NCBI GenBank assembly: GCA_001875425.1 | Contig: MIYU01000017.1 | Span: 1-64,000 of the forward strand | Length of the DNA: 64,000 nucleotides | Direction of reading: 5' to 3' | From: Marine Group III euryarchaeote CG-Bathy1 | Lineage (GTDB): Archaea; Thermoplasmatota; Poseidoniia; MGIII; CG-Epi1 | In this document: in pieces, positions 21,591 to 30,459 of the stretch | Layout: every line of letters starts with the position of its first letter | Numbering within the stretch: position 1 is the first letter of the stretch | The notes under the pieces: generated by a model | Seen by the model: the letters and a program-made list of their open reading frames with translations, nothing else | Databases searched by the model: none | Told to the model about the DNA's origin: nothing | Program-made: the position numbers and the translations under genes

Positions 21591-22061
21591 TTAATCTACA
21601 TTCTTTTTTTTGATCTCTTTTGAAACGTTGTCGATAAATTCATCGCCTTTTTCTCTAAGATCTGCGCCTGCTTTCTTGCCCTTTTCTGCAGTTGCTTTGG
21701 CAGCTTCACCTACAGCTCCTATGACGCTACCACCTGCGGAAACCGCAGAACTTGCCGCTTCTACAGCAGCACCACTTGCTGACACGCCCATACCTATGGC
21801 CGTTTCTACTCCTGCTTTGGTTTTTGAGCCGAGTTTAGTACCTGTAGTTTGATCTGTAAAATCTGCAGCAGAGGTGGCAGACTGAGAAGCGAGTTCTCCT
21901 GCTTTTTCAGTAGCAGATGTGGCAGTTTTTTTGGCCATATCTGCAGCAACTTTAGCAGATGCAGAAGCGATGCCTACAATTGTATCGGCAGCACTTTTGA
22001 TATCATCGGCAACTTCATCTAAACCGAGGCTGTCGATTTTATCCTTTTTTTTATCGCCCAT
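21591..22061 (-). CDS. Alanine-rich, LEA-like low-complexity protein, function unknown
   Basis: About 156 residues from the ATG at 22061, which has AGGAG 7 nt upstream. An earlier in-frame codon exists at 22103. The composition is dominated by Ala, Ser, Gly, Lys, Thr and Asp, in short amphipathic-helix runs such as ASASAKVAADMAKKTATSAT and EAAKATAEKGKKAGADLREK. The N-terminus is lysine-rich. There is no signal peptide. The pattern resembles group 3 LEA or phasin-like proteins, which suggests a stress-protection or surface-coating role (inference). A short glycine-alanine stretch in the middle could be weakly membrane-associated. It abuts purA tail to tail. Confidence 0.75.
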   Translation of the reverse strand: MGDKKKDKIDSLGLDEVADDIKSAADTIVGIASASAKVAADMAKKTATSATEKAGELASQSATSAADFTDQTTGTKLGSKTKAGVETAIGMGVSASGAAVEAASSAVSAGGSVIGAVGEAAKATAEKGKKAGADLREKGDEFIDNVSKEIKKKNVD

Positions 22062-22142
22062 TGATGAACTCCTACAGTATAGTCTATTTATTTCTATCTT
22101 CAAATAGTGTTATTTAATCTTTCGAGATATGTGTATTGAAAA

Positions 22143-22838
22143 ATGAATATTAAATCTATTAAAGCAATAGCATTCGATGCAGTAGGAACGTTGATCTATC
22201 CGACCCCAGCAGTTACTGAAAGTTATTATTTATTTGGGAAAAAACATGGGAGTTTGTTAGGCAGAAATGAGGTAAAAAGAAGATTTAAGGAAGCGAATAT
22301 AATACAGAAAAGAATAGATGTAGAAAATGAGTTTTTAACTAGTGAAAAGAGGGAAATGGAAAGATGGAGGGGGATTGTGACTCATGTTTTTGATGATGTG
22401 GAAAACTTTGAAGAATGTTTTAATGAATTACACGAATATTTTTCTGTTCCAGAATCTTGGCCAATGTACTCAGGAGCTAAAGAACTGTTAGAATACTTGA
22501 ACGAAGAAGGAATTAGGATGATAGTGGCCTCGAACTTTGATTATAGGTTAGAAAATATTGTGAAGAAAACAGATATTGGGAAAATGTGTGAAACAATATT
22601 GGTGTCGTCAAAACTTGGATACAGAAAACCCAATTCTGAGTTTTTTATCTCGATATGTAATGAATTAGAAATGTCGAAAGAAAATATCCTATATGTAGGG
22701 GACGATTTAGAAAATGACTACCAGGGTGCTCGGGCGATTGGAATGCCTGCTGTATTATTAGATAAGAATAATGATGGAGAAAACGTTTTTGAATCATTAG
22801 AAGCTTTGAGCGAAGAGATAAAAACAGCGTATAACTAA
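22143..22838 (+). CDS. HAD superfamily hydrolase, HDHD3/YjjG-like
   Basis: A 231-residue haloacid dehalogenase fold protein. Motif I is FDAVGTL (D12, V14) instead of DxD; FDAVGTL is typical of the HDHD3-like subgroup. Motif II lies in IVASNFD, motif III is the lysine in SSKLGYRKPN, and motif IV is GDDLENDYQGA. It probably dephosphorylates a small metabolite, though loss of the second aspartate may alter activity. A TTATTTAA box lies about 27 nt before the ATG with no Shine-Dalgarno, suggesting a leaderless start. DUF5654 follows after 11 nt. Confidence 0.86.
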   Translation: MNIKSIKAIAFDAVGTLIYPTPAVTESYYLFGKKHGSLLGRNEVKRRFKEANIIQKRIDVENEFLTSEKREMERWRGIVTHVFDDVENFEECFNELHEYFSVPESWPMYSGAKELLEYLNEEGIRMIVASNFDYRLENIVKKTDIGKMCETILVSSKLGYRKPNSEFFISICNELEMSKENILYVGDDLENDYQGARAIGMPAVLLDKNNDGENVFESLEALSEEIKTAYN

Positions 22839-22849
22839 AGAGAATAAGT

Positions 22850-23179
22850 ATGGCTGACTTCGAAGAACAGATTCAAAATTTAAACATCAGAGCGATAATT
22901 CTTTCATCTGTGATGACGGCGTTCGGTTTAGTTATCGCATTAGTTTGGAAAGAGGCAATAATAGAAATGGTTGATTACGTTATACGAGAGACAGGCGTAG
23001 TGTCAGAAAGTTCAGCTGGATTAACGAGTACTTTCATTTCTGCTGTGGCAGTGACGATAGCAGTGACAGTATTAGCTTATTTAGTTATTAAAGCAAATCA
23101 ACAATTTGACCAACAGATGATAATGGTAAATGAGAAGATGAAACAGATACGAGATGCTTTTGATGATGAAGAAGAATGA
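22850..23179 (+). CDS. Small membrane protein, DUF5654-like
   Basis: A 109-residue protein with two predicted helices, near residues 14-32 (AIILSSVMTAFGLVIALVW) and 62-83, and a charged C-terminal coiled tail. The layout and the FGLVIALVWKEAI element look like the archaeal DUF5654 family, whose function is unknown. This is a family guess from memory and could be wrong. It lies between a HAD hydrolase and a PAP2 membrane phosphatase, overlapping the latter. Confidence 0.55.
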   Translation: MADFEEQIQNLNIRAIILSSVMTAFGLVIALVWKEAIIEMVDYVIRETGVVSESSAGLTSTFISAVAVTIAVTVLAYLVIKANQQFDQQMIMVNEKMKQIRDAFDDEEE

Positions 23180-23819
23180 TTTTTTATTGAAGGATAAAAG
23201 TGGTTTGCGTTTACGTGTTCAGGCGTTTTTTACAGTTGCAATGATAGAATACACTGGATATCTAATAATCAATCATTTTAGTGAATGGCGCGGAGAAAAA
23301 TATGGACATTATTTTGAACCCTGGACTGGGATAGATTATGCAATACCTTTTGTGCCTTTTTTTGTAATTCCGTATCTTATACTGTTGACACTGTTAGTCG
23401 TTCCACTTATTGTTGTAAAATCGGATGAACGGATAAAAATAGGTGTTGAGGCATATTTTGGAGTGATACTAACTTCATTTGCTATGTTCATTTTGATACC
23501 TATGAAGATGGATCGAGGAGAATATATTACAGAGGTTCCAGAATCAGGAATAATTGGAAGTGTAGTTGAATGGTTATGGAGTGTTGATCCACCCTACAAT
23601 ACTTTTCCAAGTTTACATGTTTCATTAGTGTGTATGGCAACGATGATAATATACAATGAAAATAAAAGATATGGAATATTGATGATACTTGGTGCGACAT
23701 TGCTTACTCTTTCTACTTTTCTAGCTAAGCAACATTTCATTGTGGATGCAATTGGAGGTTGTATTCTTGCATGGTTGTGGTTTAAGTATTATTTTTTAAA
23801 TAAAATAGAAAGCATCTAA
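23154..23819 (+). CDS. PAP2 superfamily membrane phosphatase/transferase
   Basis: Up to 221 residues, about five to six membrane helices. The PAP2 signature is present as FPSLHVSLV (PSxH) and KQHFIVDAIGG (the downstream His-x3-Asp), with an acidic loop region between helices. The arrangement resembles the AUR1/inositol-phosphotransferase branch as well as lipid phosphatases. It may remove or exchange phosphate on polyprenyl or phospholipid head groups. In-frame ATGs at 23163 and 23166 are equally plausible starts. The start region overlaps the end of the DUF5654-like gene. Confidence 0.82.
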   Translation: MLLMMKKNDFLLKDKSGLRLRVQAFFTVAMIEYTGYLIINHFSEWRGEKYGHYFEPWTGIDYAIPFVPFFVIPYLILLTLLVVPLIVVKSDERIKIGVEAYFGVILTSFAMFILIPMKMDRGEYITEVPESGIIGSVVEWLWSVDPPYNTFPSLHVSLVCMATMIIYNENKRYGILMILGATLLTLSTFLAKQHFIVDAIGGCILAWLWFKYYFLNKIESI

Positions 23820-23842
23820 AATAGATATCCACATACACTAGT

Positions 23843-25564
23843 ATGAATCGGGATTCTATAATTGGGATTGATATCGGACTTCCTACTGATTTAATAGAGG
23901 TTGAGAAATGGAAATGGACAGAATATGAGCAGTATTTTAGTAAATTAAATGATATAGAAATTGATAAAATGAATGTGGCTGAATGGTTAAAAACTTGGTC
24001 ATCATTAAATGAAATAATAGGGGAACTTGGAACTGATTTGTATATTGGAACCACGATAGATACTACCAATAAAAAAATAAGAGATAGGTATTATGAATTC
24101 TTAGAAGATATAAGTGAACCTGCCAGTACATATAATCAAAAACTTAAAAAGAAATTTCTAGAAACTGGTTTAAGTCCTGAGGAGTTTGAAGTTCCGCTTC
24201 GTGCTATTAAATCTGAAGTTGAGCTTTTTGAAGAGGAAAATTTATCATTAATTACAAAGGATAAAAAACTTGCAAAAGAGTATGATGAGATAATAGGAAA
24301 TCAAACAGTCACGTGGGAAGGCAAAGAAGTAACGTTGACACAATTACAACCTATAATGTTGGAAACTGATAGAAATAGGCGTGAAGAAGTCTTTAGATTA
24401 GTAACGAGTAGAAGATTGGAAGATAGAGAAGCAATAAACCGAGTATGGGTAAAGATGATGGAAGTGAGAGAAAGAATTGCAAAGAATGCGGGATATGAAA
24501 ATTATCGTGATTGGAGATGGGAATATTTGCAAAGATTTGATTACAGTCCAGAAGATTGTTTAGAATTTCATGAAGCAATAAGAGAAACAGTAGTGCCTGC
24601 CTGTGCAAGTTTGTTAGAAAATAGAAAGAAAGAAATGAAAATAGAAAAATTAATGCCATGGGACATCAGTGTAGATCCTTTGGGAAGAGAAGCATTGAAA
24701 CCATTTTCTACGATAAACGAATTGGAGAACGGATGTCAAAATATTTTTAATAAAGTTGATGAAAAATTAGGAGAATATTTTAATCAAATGAGAGAGAAGG
24801 AACTTTTAGATTTAGAAAATAGAAAGGGGAAAGCACCTGGTGCATATTGTGCAGAATATAGTTATAGAAGACTACCGTTTATTTTTCATAATGCAGTAGG
24901 AACGCATAATGATGTACAAACTCTATTACATGAAGGTGGACACGCATTTCATTGTTATGAATCTGCACACCTCCCATACTCTCAACAACGTGAAGTAGGT
25001 ATGGAATTTGCAGAAGTTGCTTCTATGTCTATGGAATTGCTTGGAGCTCCTTACTTTGAAGAGAAAAACGGAGGATTTTACGATGAAAAAAATGCTAAAA
25101 GAGCCATTTCTGAACATCTTGAAAAATTGATTCTTTTTTGGCCTTATATGGCAGTTGTGGATGCATTTCAACACTGGACATATATGAATATAAATGATGC
25201 TAAAGAGCCATCGAAATGTGATGAAAAATGGTCTGAATTATGGCACCAATATAATCCGACTGTAGACTGGAATGAGTTTCAAGAGGTAGTAGCGACCGGT
25301 TGGCATAATAAATTGCATTTGTACCATGTTCCGTTTTATTATGTTGAATACGGCATTGCACAATTAGGCGCCATACAGATATGGGAACAGGCGATAGAAA
25401 ACCAAGAAGAAGCTGTTAGGAAATATAGGAATGCTTTGAGTTTAGGTGGTAATAAACCGTTGCCTCAATTGTTTTCTGCAACGGGCGGTAGATTTGCATT
25501 TGACAAAGAGATATTAGGACATGCAGTTAATCTCGTACTAGAAAAAATAGAGGAATATAAATGA
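23843..25564 (+). CDS. pepF: M3 family oligoendopeptidase (PepF-like)
   Basis: A 573-residue zinc peptidase. HEGGH at residues 363-367 is the M3 HExxH motif, with the downstream glutamate in EFAEVASMSMELL. There is no signal peptide, so it should act in the cytoplasm on imported or proteasome-derived peptides. It heads a tightly packed run with a hotdog thioesterase (ATGA overlap) and a DUF309 protein (10-nt overlap). Confidence 0.9.
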   Translation: MNRDSIIGIDIGLPTDLIEVEKWKWTEYEQYFSKLNDIEIDKMNVAEWLKTWSSLNEIIGELGTDLYIGTTIDTTNKKIRDRYYEFLEDISEPASTYNQKLKKKFLETGLSPEEFEVPLRAIKSEVELFEEENLSLITKDKKLAKEYDEIIGNQTVTWEGKEVTLTQLQPIMLETDRNRREEVFRLVTSRRLEDREAINRVWVKMMEVRERIAKNAGYENYRDWRWEYLQRFDYSPEDCLEFHEAIRETVVPACASLLENRKKEMKIEKLMPWDISVDPLGREALKPFSTINELENGCQNIFNKVDEKLGEYFNQMREKELLDLENRKGKAPGAYCAEYSYRRLPFIFHNAVGTHNDVQTLLHEGGHAFHCYESAHLPYSQQREVGMEFAEVASMSMELLGAPYFEEKNGGFYDEKNAKRAISEHLEKLILFWPYMAVVDAFQHWTYMNINDAKEPSKCDEKWSELWHQYNPTVDWNEFQEVVATGWHNKLHLYHVPFYYVEYGIAQLGAIQIWEQAIENQEEAVRKYRNALSLGGNKPLPQLFSATGGRFAFDKEILGHAVNLVLEKIEEYK

Positions 25565-26028
25565 AAAAAAATGCTGTACAAGAAGAATATGCTCCAAAAT
25601 CGATATGTTTTGGATGTGGTCCGGCTAATGAAAAAGGTTTGAGAATAAAATCATATAGAAATGAAGAAGGTCTTGAAATGGAATTCGAAACTAGCAAAGA
25701 GCATCTGGCATTTGAAGGAGTAATAAATGGAGGGATTATTGGAACGTTAATTGATTGCCATGGTAATTGGACAGCGGCCATAGCCTTAATGGATAAACTG
25801 AAGCTCAAAGAAGTACCCTGTACTGTTACCGCTCAATACGAAGTAAAATTAAAACGCCCCACCCCGTATGATGCAACTTTATTTTTGAACAGTAGAGTTC
25901 TTGTTATTGGAGAAGATAGAGCAGAAATAATTATAGAATTGAAAGCGAACGAAAAAACTTGTGCCACAGGTAGAGGTTTGTTTGTAATTGTTAAAGAGGG
26001 GCATCCTGCCTATCATAGATGGAAATAG
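25561..26028 (+). CDS. Hotdog-fold thioesterase (PaaI/4HBT-like)
   Basis: A 155-residue protein. The N-terminal CFGCGPANEKGLRIKSY is the cysteine-containing opening of a hotdog subfamily. HLAFEGVINGGIIGTLIDCHGNW provides the helix with the usual glycine-rich catalytic turn and Asp. It probably hydrolyses an acyl-CoA. No CoA-ligase is adjacent. It is translationally coupled to pepF at its 5' end and overlaps the DUF309 gene by 10 nt. Confidence 0.85.
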   Translation: MKKNAVQEEYAPKSICFGCGPANEKGLRIKSYRNEEGLEMEFETSKEHLAFEGVINGGIIGTLIDCHGNWTAAIALMDKLKLKEVPCTVTAQYEVKLKRPTPYDATLFLNSRVLVIGEDRAEIIIELKANEKTCATGRGLFVIVKEGHPAYHRWK

Positions 26029-26372
26029 AAGAAATTTGGGAAGATGCTGTAAAAGAGCATAATGTTGGAGAGTTTCATGAAGCGCATGAATTATTCGAAG
26101 ATTTGTGGATGGAATTGGATGAAAGGAAGGAGAAAGATATAGTACAAACGTTAGCACAAATTGATGCATTAGCTGTACATATCAATACTGGAAACATAAA
26201 AGCAGCACAGAGATTAATGAAACAGTTGCCCGAACTCCTTAGAAATATGCCTAAAGAATATAGAAATGTGAATTTAATGCCTATAAAAAAATGGACTGAG
26301 GAAACTATGGTGAAAATAATAGGTGACGACGTTGATAATCTTAAAAAAAATATACCACCCAGATTAATTTAA
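26019..26372 (+). CDS. DUF309 domain protein
   Basis: A 117-residue helical protein. EFHEAHELFEDLWMELDER matches the conserved HExxExxW-like core of DUF309, a small family of unknown function found in archaea, cyanobacteria and plastids. It is predicted cytoplasmic. It is the last gene of the pepF run and overlaps the convergent tyrS gene by 9 nt. Confidence 0.8.
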   Translation: MEIEEIWEDAVKEHNVGEFHEAHELFEDLWMELDERKEKDIVQTLAQIDALAVHINTGNIKAAQRLMKQLPELLRNMPKEYRNVNLMPIKKWTEETMVKIIGDDVDNLKKNIPPRLI

Positions 26373-27392
26373 TGCTTCTAAGAGTTTAGAATATGGTTCT
26401 GGATTTTCTTCACAAACCATTCTAAGTGGTTCGAAAAAATTGTAAAGAGCTGCAGCAGTTCCGTTTTTGAGATCAAGAGGATGTAGATTTCCTGCAATAA
26501 AATCGGCCTCCAAGGCATTGTAATCTTTGAATTCTAGATTTCCGCCAAATTTTTCAGGCCTTTCTATTGTTATTTTGCCAATACCTGGAAATAATAAATA
26601 TTCCCATAAATCTAGAATAGGATTGCCCTTTCTTTCTGGAGGGCAATAAGCTTTACTTAATTTCTTTTGAAGTTGTTTTGAAGTATCGTGAACCAATAAA
26701 GCACCTACTGGATCAGATTTAGACATTTTTACATCTGTTTCCATTCTACCCGGCCCACCTAAAGACGCCAAAAGAGGAGTGTGTAAAGCGACAGGTTTGC
26801 GCCAGTTTAATTTATCTGCTGCATCACGAGCCAACATATGGGCGTGTCTTTGATCTAAGCCGCCGAGTGCTAAATCTGCTTTGAGATGATAAATATCAAC
26901 GACCTGCATGGCTGGGTAAATGAATTTTGAAGTGTCACCATCTCCATCTTTCTCATCTCTTCCCATTATTGCTAAAGCTCTTCGCATTCTAGCTAGGGTT
27001 GTAACTTTAGAAACTTTGAGAACATCTTCCCAATAATTTTCACTTTTGACTAAGTCACTGGCCGTAGTAAATTTGACTCCAGGTGCAAAAGCACTAAAAA
27101 GAAGTTGTTGATATTCAACTCCGGCTTTTAGATTATCCCAGGAACCTCCTAATTTATCATTGATATAACCGTGCCAATCTGCAAGAAGGATAGTTACTTC
27201 AAAACCGGCCTCAATTAAATCCCTAACTTTTAGCATAGGAACTAGAGAACCTGCGTGCAGTAGTCCAGATGGTTCATAACCTATGTAGGCTTTGAGTGTT
27301 CTTTTTTTGTTCAATAATTCAGTTAAATCAGACTCTGTCACACATTCTGACACGCCTTTCAGAACTAATGATGTAGTATCACTCACTAACAA
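26364..27392 (-). CDS. tyrS: Tyrosyl-tRNA synthetase
   Basis: A 342-residue class I synthetase of archaeal/eukaryotic type. The HIGH-like motif is HAGS within GYEPSGLLHAGS, and the KMSKS loop is intact (DVKMSKSDPVG). YPAMQVVDIYHLKADLALGG and DQRHAHMLARD are typical TyrRS active-site segments. There is no C-terminal S4 domain, as expected for archaea. The frame opens with TTG at 27392. A GTG two codons later (27386) lies about 25 nt after an AT-rich box and could be a leaderless start. It is divergent from the acidic-tail gene. Confidence 0.95.
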   Translation of the reverse strand: MLVSDTTSLVLKGVSECVTESDLTELLNKKRTLKAYIGYEPSGLLHAGSLVPMLKVRDLIEAGFEVTILLADWHGYINDKLGGSWDNLKAGVEYQQLLFSAFAPGVKFTTASDLVKSENYWEDVLKVSKVTTLARMRRALAIMGRDEKDGDGDTSKFIYPAMQVVDIYHLKADLALGGLDQRHAHMLARDAADKLNWRKPVALHTPLLASLGGPGRMETDVKMSKSDPVGALLVHDTSKQLQKKLSKAYCPPERKGNPILDLWEYLLFPGIGKITIERPEKFGGNLEFKDYNALEADFIAGNLHPLDLKNGTAAALYNFFEPLRMVCEENPEPYSKLLEALN

Positions 27393-27480
27393 CTAATGAG
27401 CGAAGCATAAAAAAATATTGTGTTGAAGGATATTAAGCAATTATTTAAATACCGTTCGAGGTAGACCGAAGTGAACGCAT

Positions 27481-27822
27481 ATGCCAGGAAGCACTGACGT
27501 TGATAAAGCGCTTGAGTTACTCATGGGCGATTTTATTCGCAAAAAACCATACATGATGATGTCTTCAAACCCAGATGAAGGAGATACCGTTATACGTCGT
27601 TTTAGAACTATAACGGATGCACGAAGATATGCAAAAATGAATGGGATAGAAGATTATACATTATGGTCTGAATTGAAATTAAAAAGAAAAACTATTAGAG
27701 AGAAAGAAACATCATCTGAGAAAGAACTAGATGAAGAGATTGAAGAGGATGATGATTTAGATGAAGAATTAGATGATGATTTAGATGAAGAAGATGAAGA
27801 ATTAGATGATGAATTAGTATGA
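27481..27822 (+). CDS. Hypothetical protein with a long acidic tail
   Basis: A 113-residue protein I cannot name. Residues 1-70 form a compact basic/hydrophobic domain (VIRRFRTITDARRYAKMNGI). From about residue 83 the chain is almost purely Asp, Glu and Leu. A GTGA motif precedes the ATG, and a TTATTTAAATA box lies about 33 nt upstream. It ends 7 nt before the PAC2-family gene on the same strand, so the two are likely co-expressed. The acidic tail could mimic nucleic acid or bind a basic partner (inference). Confidence 0.72.
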   Translation: MPGSTDVDKALELLMGDFIRKKPYMMMSSNPDEGDTVIRRFRTITDARRYAKMNGIEDYTLWSELKLKRKTIREKETSSEKELDEEIEEDDDLDEELDDDLDEEDEELDDELV

Positions 27823-27829
27823 GGGTCGG

Positions 27830-28648
27830 ATGACTGATAAAGAAAAAACAGAATCTAATGTAAGTGAGAATTTTGGATACAAGATGGAAGATGTTAGCAT
27901 TGTTGAGCTAAAACAGGAAGATTTAGAAGGCGCGACAGTTATTGATGGGTTTCCTGGTGTCGGATTAGTAGGAAGTATTACTGCAAATTATTTGATTAAT
28001 ACACTTAAGTTAGAACAGATAGGCGTGATGAGAAGTCGGCACTTTCCACCCTTGACCGTGGTACATCGTGGAGTTCCAATGAGCCCTGTCAGAATATATG
28101 CAGGTCAGCAAGTTTGTAAAGGCGACATATGTGACCAAATAGTTGTTTTCGTTAGTGAGTTTTCACCTCAAGAAAAATTGATTAGGCCGATGGCATCTAC
28201 AATGCTTGATTGGGTTAAAAAACAAAAATGTGCACGTATAATATCTGTAGAAGGATTTAGATCAGCAGAAGAAACTGAAAAAGAAAAGGAACCTGAAGTA
28301 TATGCTATAGCATCTACGGACTCCTCAAGAAAACTTATAACAGAAAATAAAGATACTGTACCTTTTGAATACGGAACAGTGAGTGGGATATCTGGAGTAT
28401 TGCTTAATGAAGGAAGTCGAGATGGAATAGATGTAATTTCATTATTAACTGCTAGTCGTGAAGGAATGCCTGATGCAGGAGCAGGTGCGCGAGTTGTCAA
28501 AGCTATAGATAACATGATTTTACAAATAGATTTAGACCCTGAACCTCTAAAAAAGGAAGCTAGAGAATTAGAGAAATATGTGCAATCAATGAGAGCGCAA
28601 GCACCTAAGGATATGCAGGCGTCGAGTACTCAATCATACATAGGTTAA
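27830..28648 (+). CDS. PAC2 family protein (proteasome assembly chaperone PbaA/PbaB-like)
   Basis: A 272-residue protein. GATVIDGFPGVGLVGSITANYL is the PAC2 signature and GTVSGISGVLLNEG the second conserved block. Archaeal PAC2 homologues (PbaA/PbaB) help assemble proteasome rings or bind proteasomes through a C-terminal tail. This tail ends SYIG, which is not the classic HbYX motif. A proteasome beta subunit gene lies 4 kb downstream on the other strand. The start follows a GAGGGT motif, 7 nt after the acidic-tail gene. Confidence 0.85.
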   Translation: MTDKEKTESNVSENFGYKMEDVSIVELKQEDLEGATVIDGFPGVGLVGSITANYLINTLKLEQIGVMRSRHFPPLTVVHRGVPMSPVRIYAGQQVCKGDICDQIVVFVSEFSPQEKLIRPMASTMLDWVKKQKCARIISVEGFRSAEETEKEKEPEVYAIASTDSSRKLITENKDTVPFEYGTVSGISGVLLNEGSRDGIDVISLLTASREGMPDAGAGARVVKAIDNMILQIDLDPEPLKKEARELEKYVQSMRAQAPKDMQASSTQSYIG

Positions 28649-28686
28649 GACCATCAAGCTTTTTTGAGGTCCCCCTATGATGAAAT

Positions 28687-30372
28687 GTGACAAACGTATT
28701 AGAAAAAGCGCGTGCTGAACTGAAAGAAATAATAATAGAGGAACTCTCTAAATTGAATTGGCCAGAACTCCCCATAAATAGTGATCCTATCGAAGGAGAT
28801 TTGTCAATTATATGCTTTCCAGCAGCTAAAAAAATGAATAAGGCACCTGAAGAGGTGGCCAATGAATTAGCTGAGCATTTATTGAAAACGACATCCATTA
28901 AAAAAATAGAAATTGTGAATGGATATTGCAATATAACGATAGATTGGATTAATTTGATGCCAAAAATAATAGACGAGTTGAATACAGATGATTTTGGCAA
29001 AGGAAATAAAAAGAATAAAAAAATATTAATTGAACACACGTCTGCAAATGCAACTGGACCTTTACACATAGGAAGGGCTAGGAATCCAATTATTGGAGAC
29101 ACAATGGCAAGATTACTGGATTTTTCTGGATATCAAGTTGAAACAGAATACTATGTGAATGATATGGGTAGACAAGCATGCACTTTGGCATATGGAATAG
29201 AAAAACATCCAAATAAAGGGGAAGGGAAAATAGACTATCAACTTGTTGAATGTTACAAAAAAGGAACGGTAGATTTAGAAGAAAGTAAAGAAGCAAAAAA
29301 AGATATTTATGATTTAATGGAAGAATGCGAAAGTGGAGATGTTGAATCACTAACAAAAGTTAATGGCGCATCAAAGAAAGTATTAGAAGGGATGAAAATA
29401 AGTTTAGATAGACTGGGCGTTACACCTAGAATATTTACTTATGAATCGGAATTAATAACTTCAGGAGCCGTGCAGAAAGTGATTTCTCTTTTACAGAATA
29501 GCCCACTATGTAATGAAGAAGGGGGTGCATTATATCTAGATTTAGAAGAGAAGGGGATCGCCGGTAGAAATCAAAAATTCTTTTTTACTCGTAAAAACGG
29601 ACTAAGTCTATACACCACGCGTGATGTTGCTTATCATATGAATAAATTTGAAAGGTGTGATGAAGCTCTCAATATCTTAGGTGAAGATCATAAACTACAG
29701 GGCAAATTATTGACTATTGCATTGCAAGAAATATCTCAACCGGTGCCGAAAAGTATGTTTTATTCATTTGTAAGTTTACCTGGTGGGAAAATGTCCACTA
29801 GAGCAGGACGAGTTGTCTACTTAGATGAAATGATGGACGAAGCGGTTTTACTAGCGAAAAGGGAAATAGAGAAAAGAAGAAAGGATATAGTAGGTAAATC
29901 ATTAGAAGAACTTTCTGAAAAAATTGGAATTGGTGCAATAAGATACAATATAATTAGGATTCAGAGTGATAAAGGTTTTAAATTTAAATGGGAAGAAGCT
30001 TTGAATTTTGAAGGGGATTCTGCTCCATTTGTTATGTATTCGCATGCGAGAGCATCTTCTATACTTAAAAAAATAAAACGGGAAAATAATGAAGGAGTAA
30101 TACCGAAAGAATTGCATCTTTCTGAATTAAAATTAATCAGAACGTTAATGAAGTTTCCATCTATTGTAGCAGAAGCTACTGAAAGAATGAAACCTCATAA
30201 GATGCCATATTATTTACAAACTCTTTCTTCTAATTTTAATAAATTTTATAGAGATTGCCCAGTAGTTGATGCAGAATATGAATGGTTTAGAAAAGAATTA
30301 GTCATATCAACAAAAAAAGTTTTATTTGAGGGATTGGGAATTTTAGGAATAGACGCCCCTGAGATCATGTAA
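28687..30372 (+). CDS. argS: Arginyl-tRNA synthetase
   Basis: A 561-residue class I synthetase starting with GTG. An N-terminal Arg-N domain covers about residues 1-95. HTSANATGPLHIGRARN carries the HIGH motif (HIGR), and KMSTRAGRVVYLD carries the KMSKS equivalent. The C-terminal DALR anticodon-binding domain is present from about residue 440. It charges tRNA-Arg. It is followed after 8 nt by the tRNA-Cys gene on the opposite strand, so the transcripts converge. Confidence 0.95.
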   Translation: MTNVLEKARAELKEIIIEELSKLNWPELPINSDPIEGDLSIICFPAAKKMNKAPEEVANELAEHLLKTTSIKKIEIVNGYCNITIDWINLMPKIIDELNTDDFGKGNKKNKKILIEHTSANATGPLHIGRARNPIIGDTMARLLDFSGYQVETEYYVNDMGRQACTLAYGIEKHPNKGEGKIDYQLVECYKKGTVDLEESKEAKKDIYDLMEECESGDVESLTKVNGASKKVLEGMKISLDRLGVTPRIFTYESELITSGAVQKVISLLQNSPLCNEEGGALYLDLEEKGIAGRNQKFFFTRKNGLSLYTTRDVAYHMNKFERCDEALNILGEDHKLQGKLLTIALQEISQPVPKSMFYSFVSLPGGKMSTRAGRVVYLDEMMDEAVLLAKREIEKRRKDIVGKSLEELSEKIGIGAIRYNIIRIQSDKGFKFKWEEALNFEGDSAPFVMYSHARASSILKKIKRENNEGVIPKELHLSELKLIRTLMKFPSIVAEATERMKPHKMPYYLQTLSSNFNKFYRDCPVVDAEYEWFRKELVISTKKVLFEGLGILGIDAPEIM

Positions 30373-30380
30373 GAAAGAAA

Positions 30381-30455
30381 TGGTGGTGAGGGAGAGATTC
30401 GAACTCCCGTATATGCGGTTTGCAGCCGCACGCATTACCGCTCTGCCACCTCACC
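30381..30455 (-). tRNA. tRNA-Cys (GCA), with encoded CCA
   Basis: The minus strand folds as a complete cloverleaf. The acceptor is GGTGAGG/CCTCACC (7 perfect pairs), the anticodon stem TGCGG/CCGCA closes the loop CTGCAAA with anticodon GCA, and the T-arm is GGGAG/CTCTC with loop TTCGAAT. No intron is seen. The 3' end reads A then CCA in the DNA. The discriminator is therefore A73 by this fold, whereas tRNA-Cys normally carries U73. Confidence 0.93.
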
Positions 30456-30459
30456 TAAA

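Noticed and set aside
23154-23179. Possible frameshift joining DUF5654-like and PAP2 genes
   Set aside because: Each protein has its own complete domain and plausible start; a short overlap is usual in this genome.
27715-27815. GATGAA-rich stretch as a DNA repeat or satellite
   Set aside because: The repetition follows from an acidic Asp/Glu/Leu coding run in a real gene, with irregular units.
28605-29102. 165-codon minus-strand open frame over the argS 5' end
   Set aside because: It overlaps both the PAC2 end and argS start and has no start signal; argS is certain.
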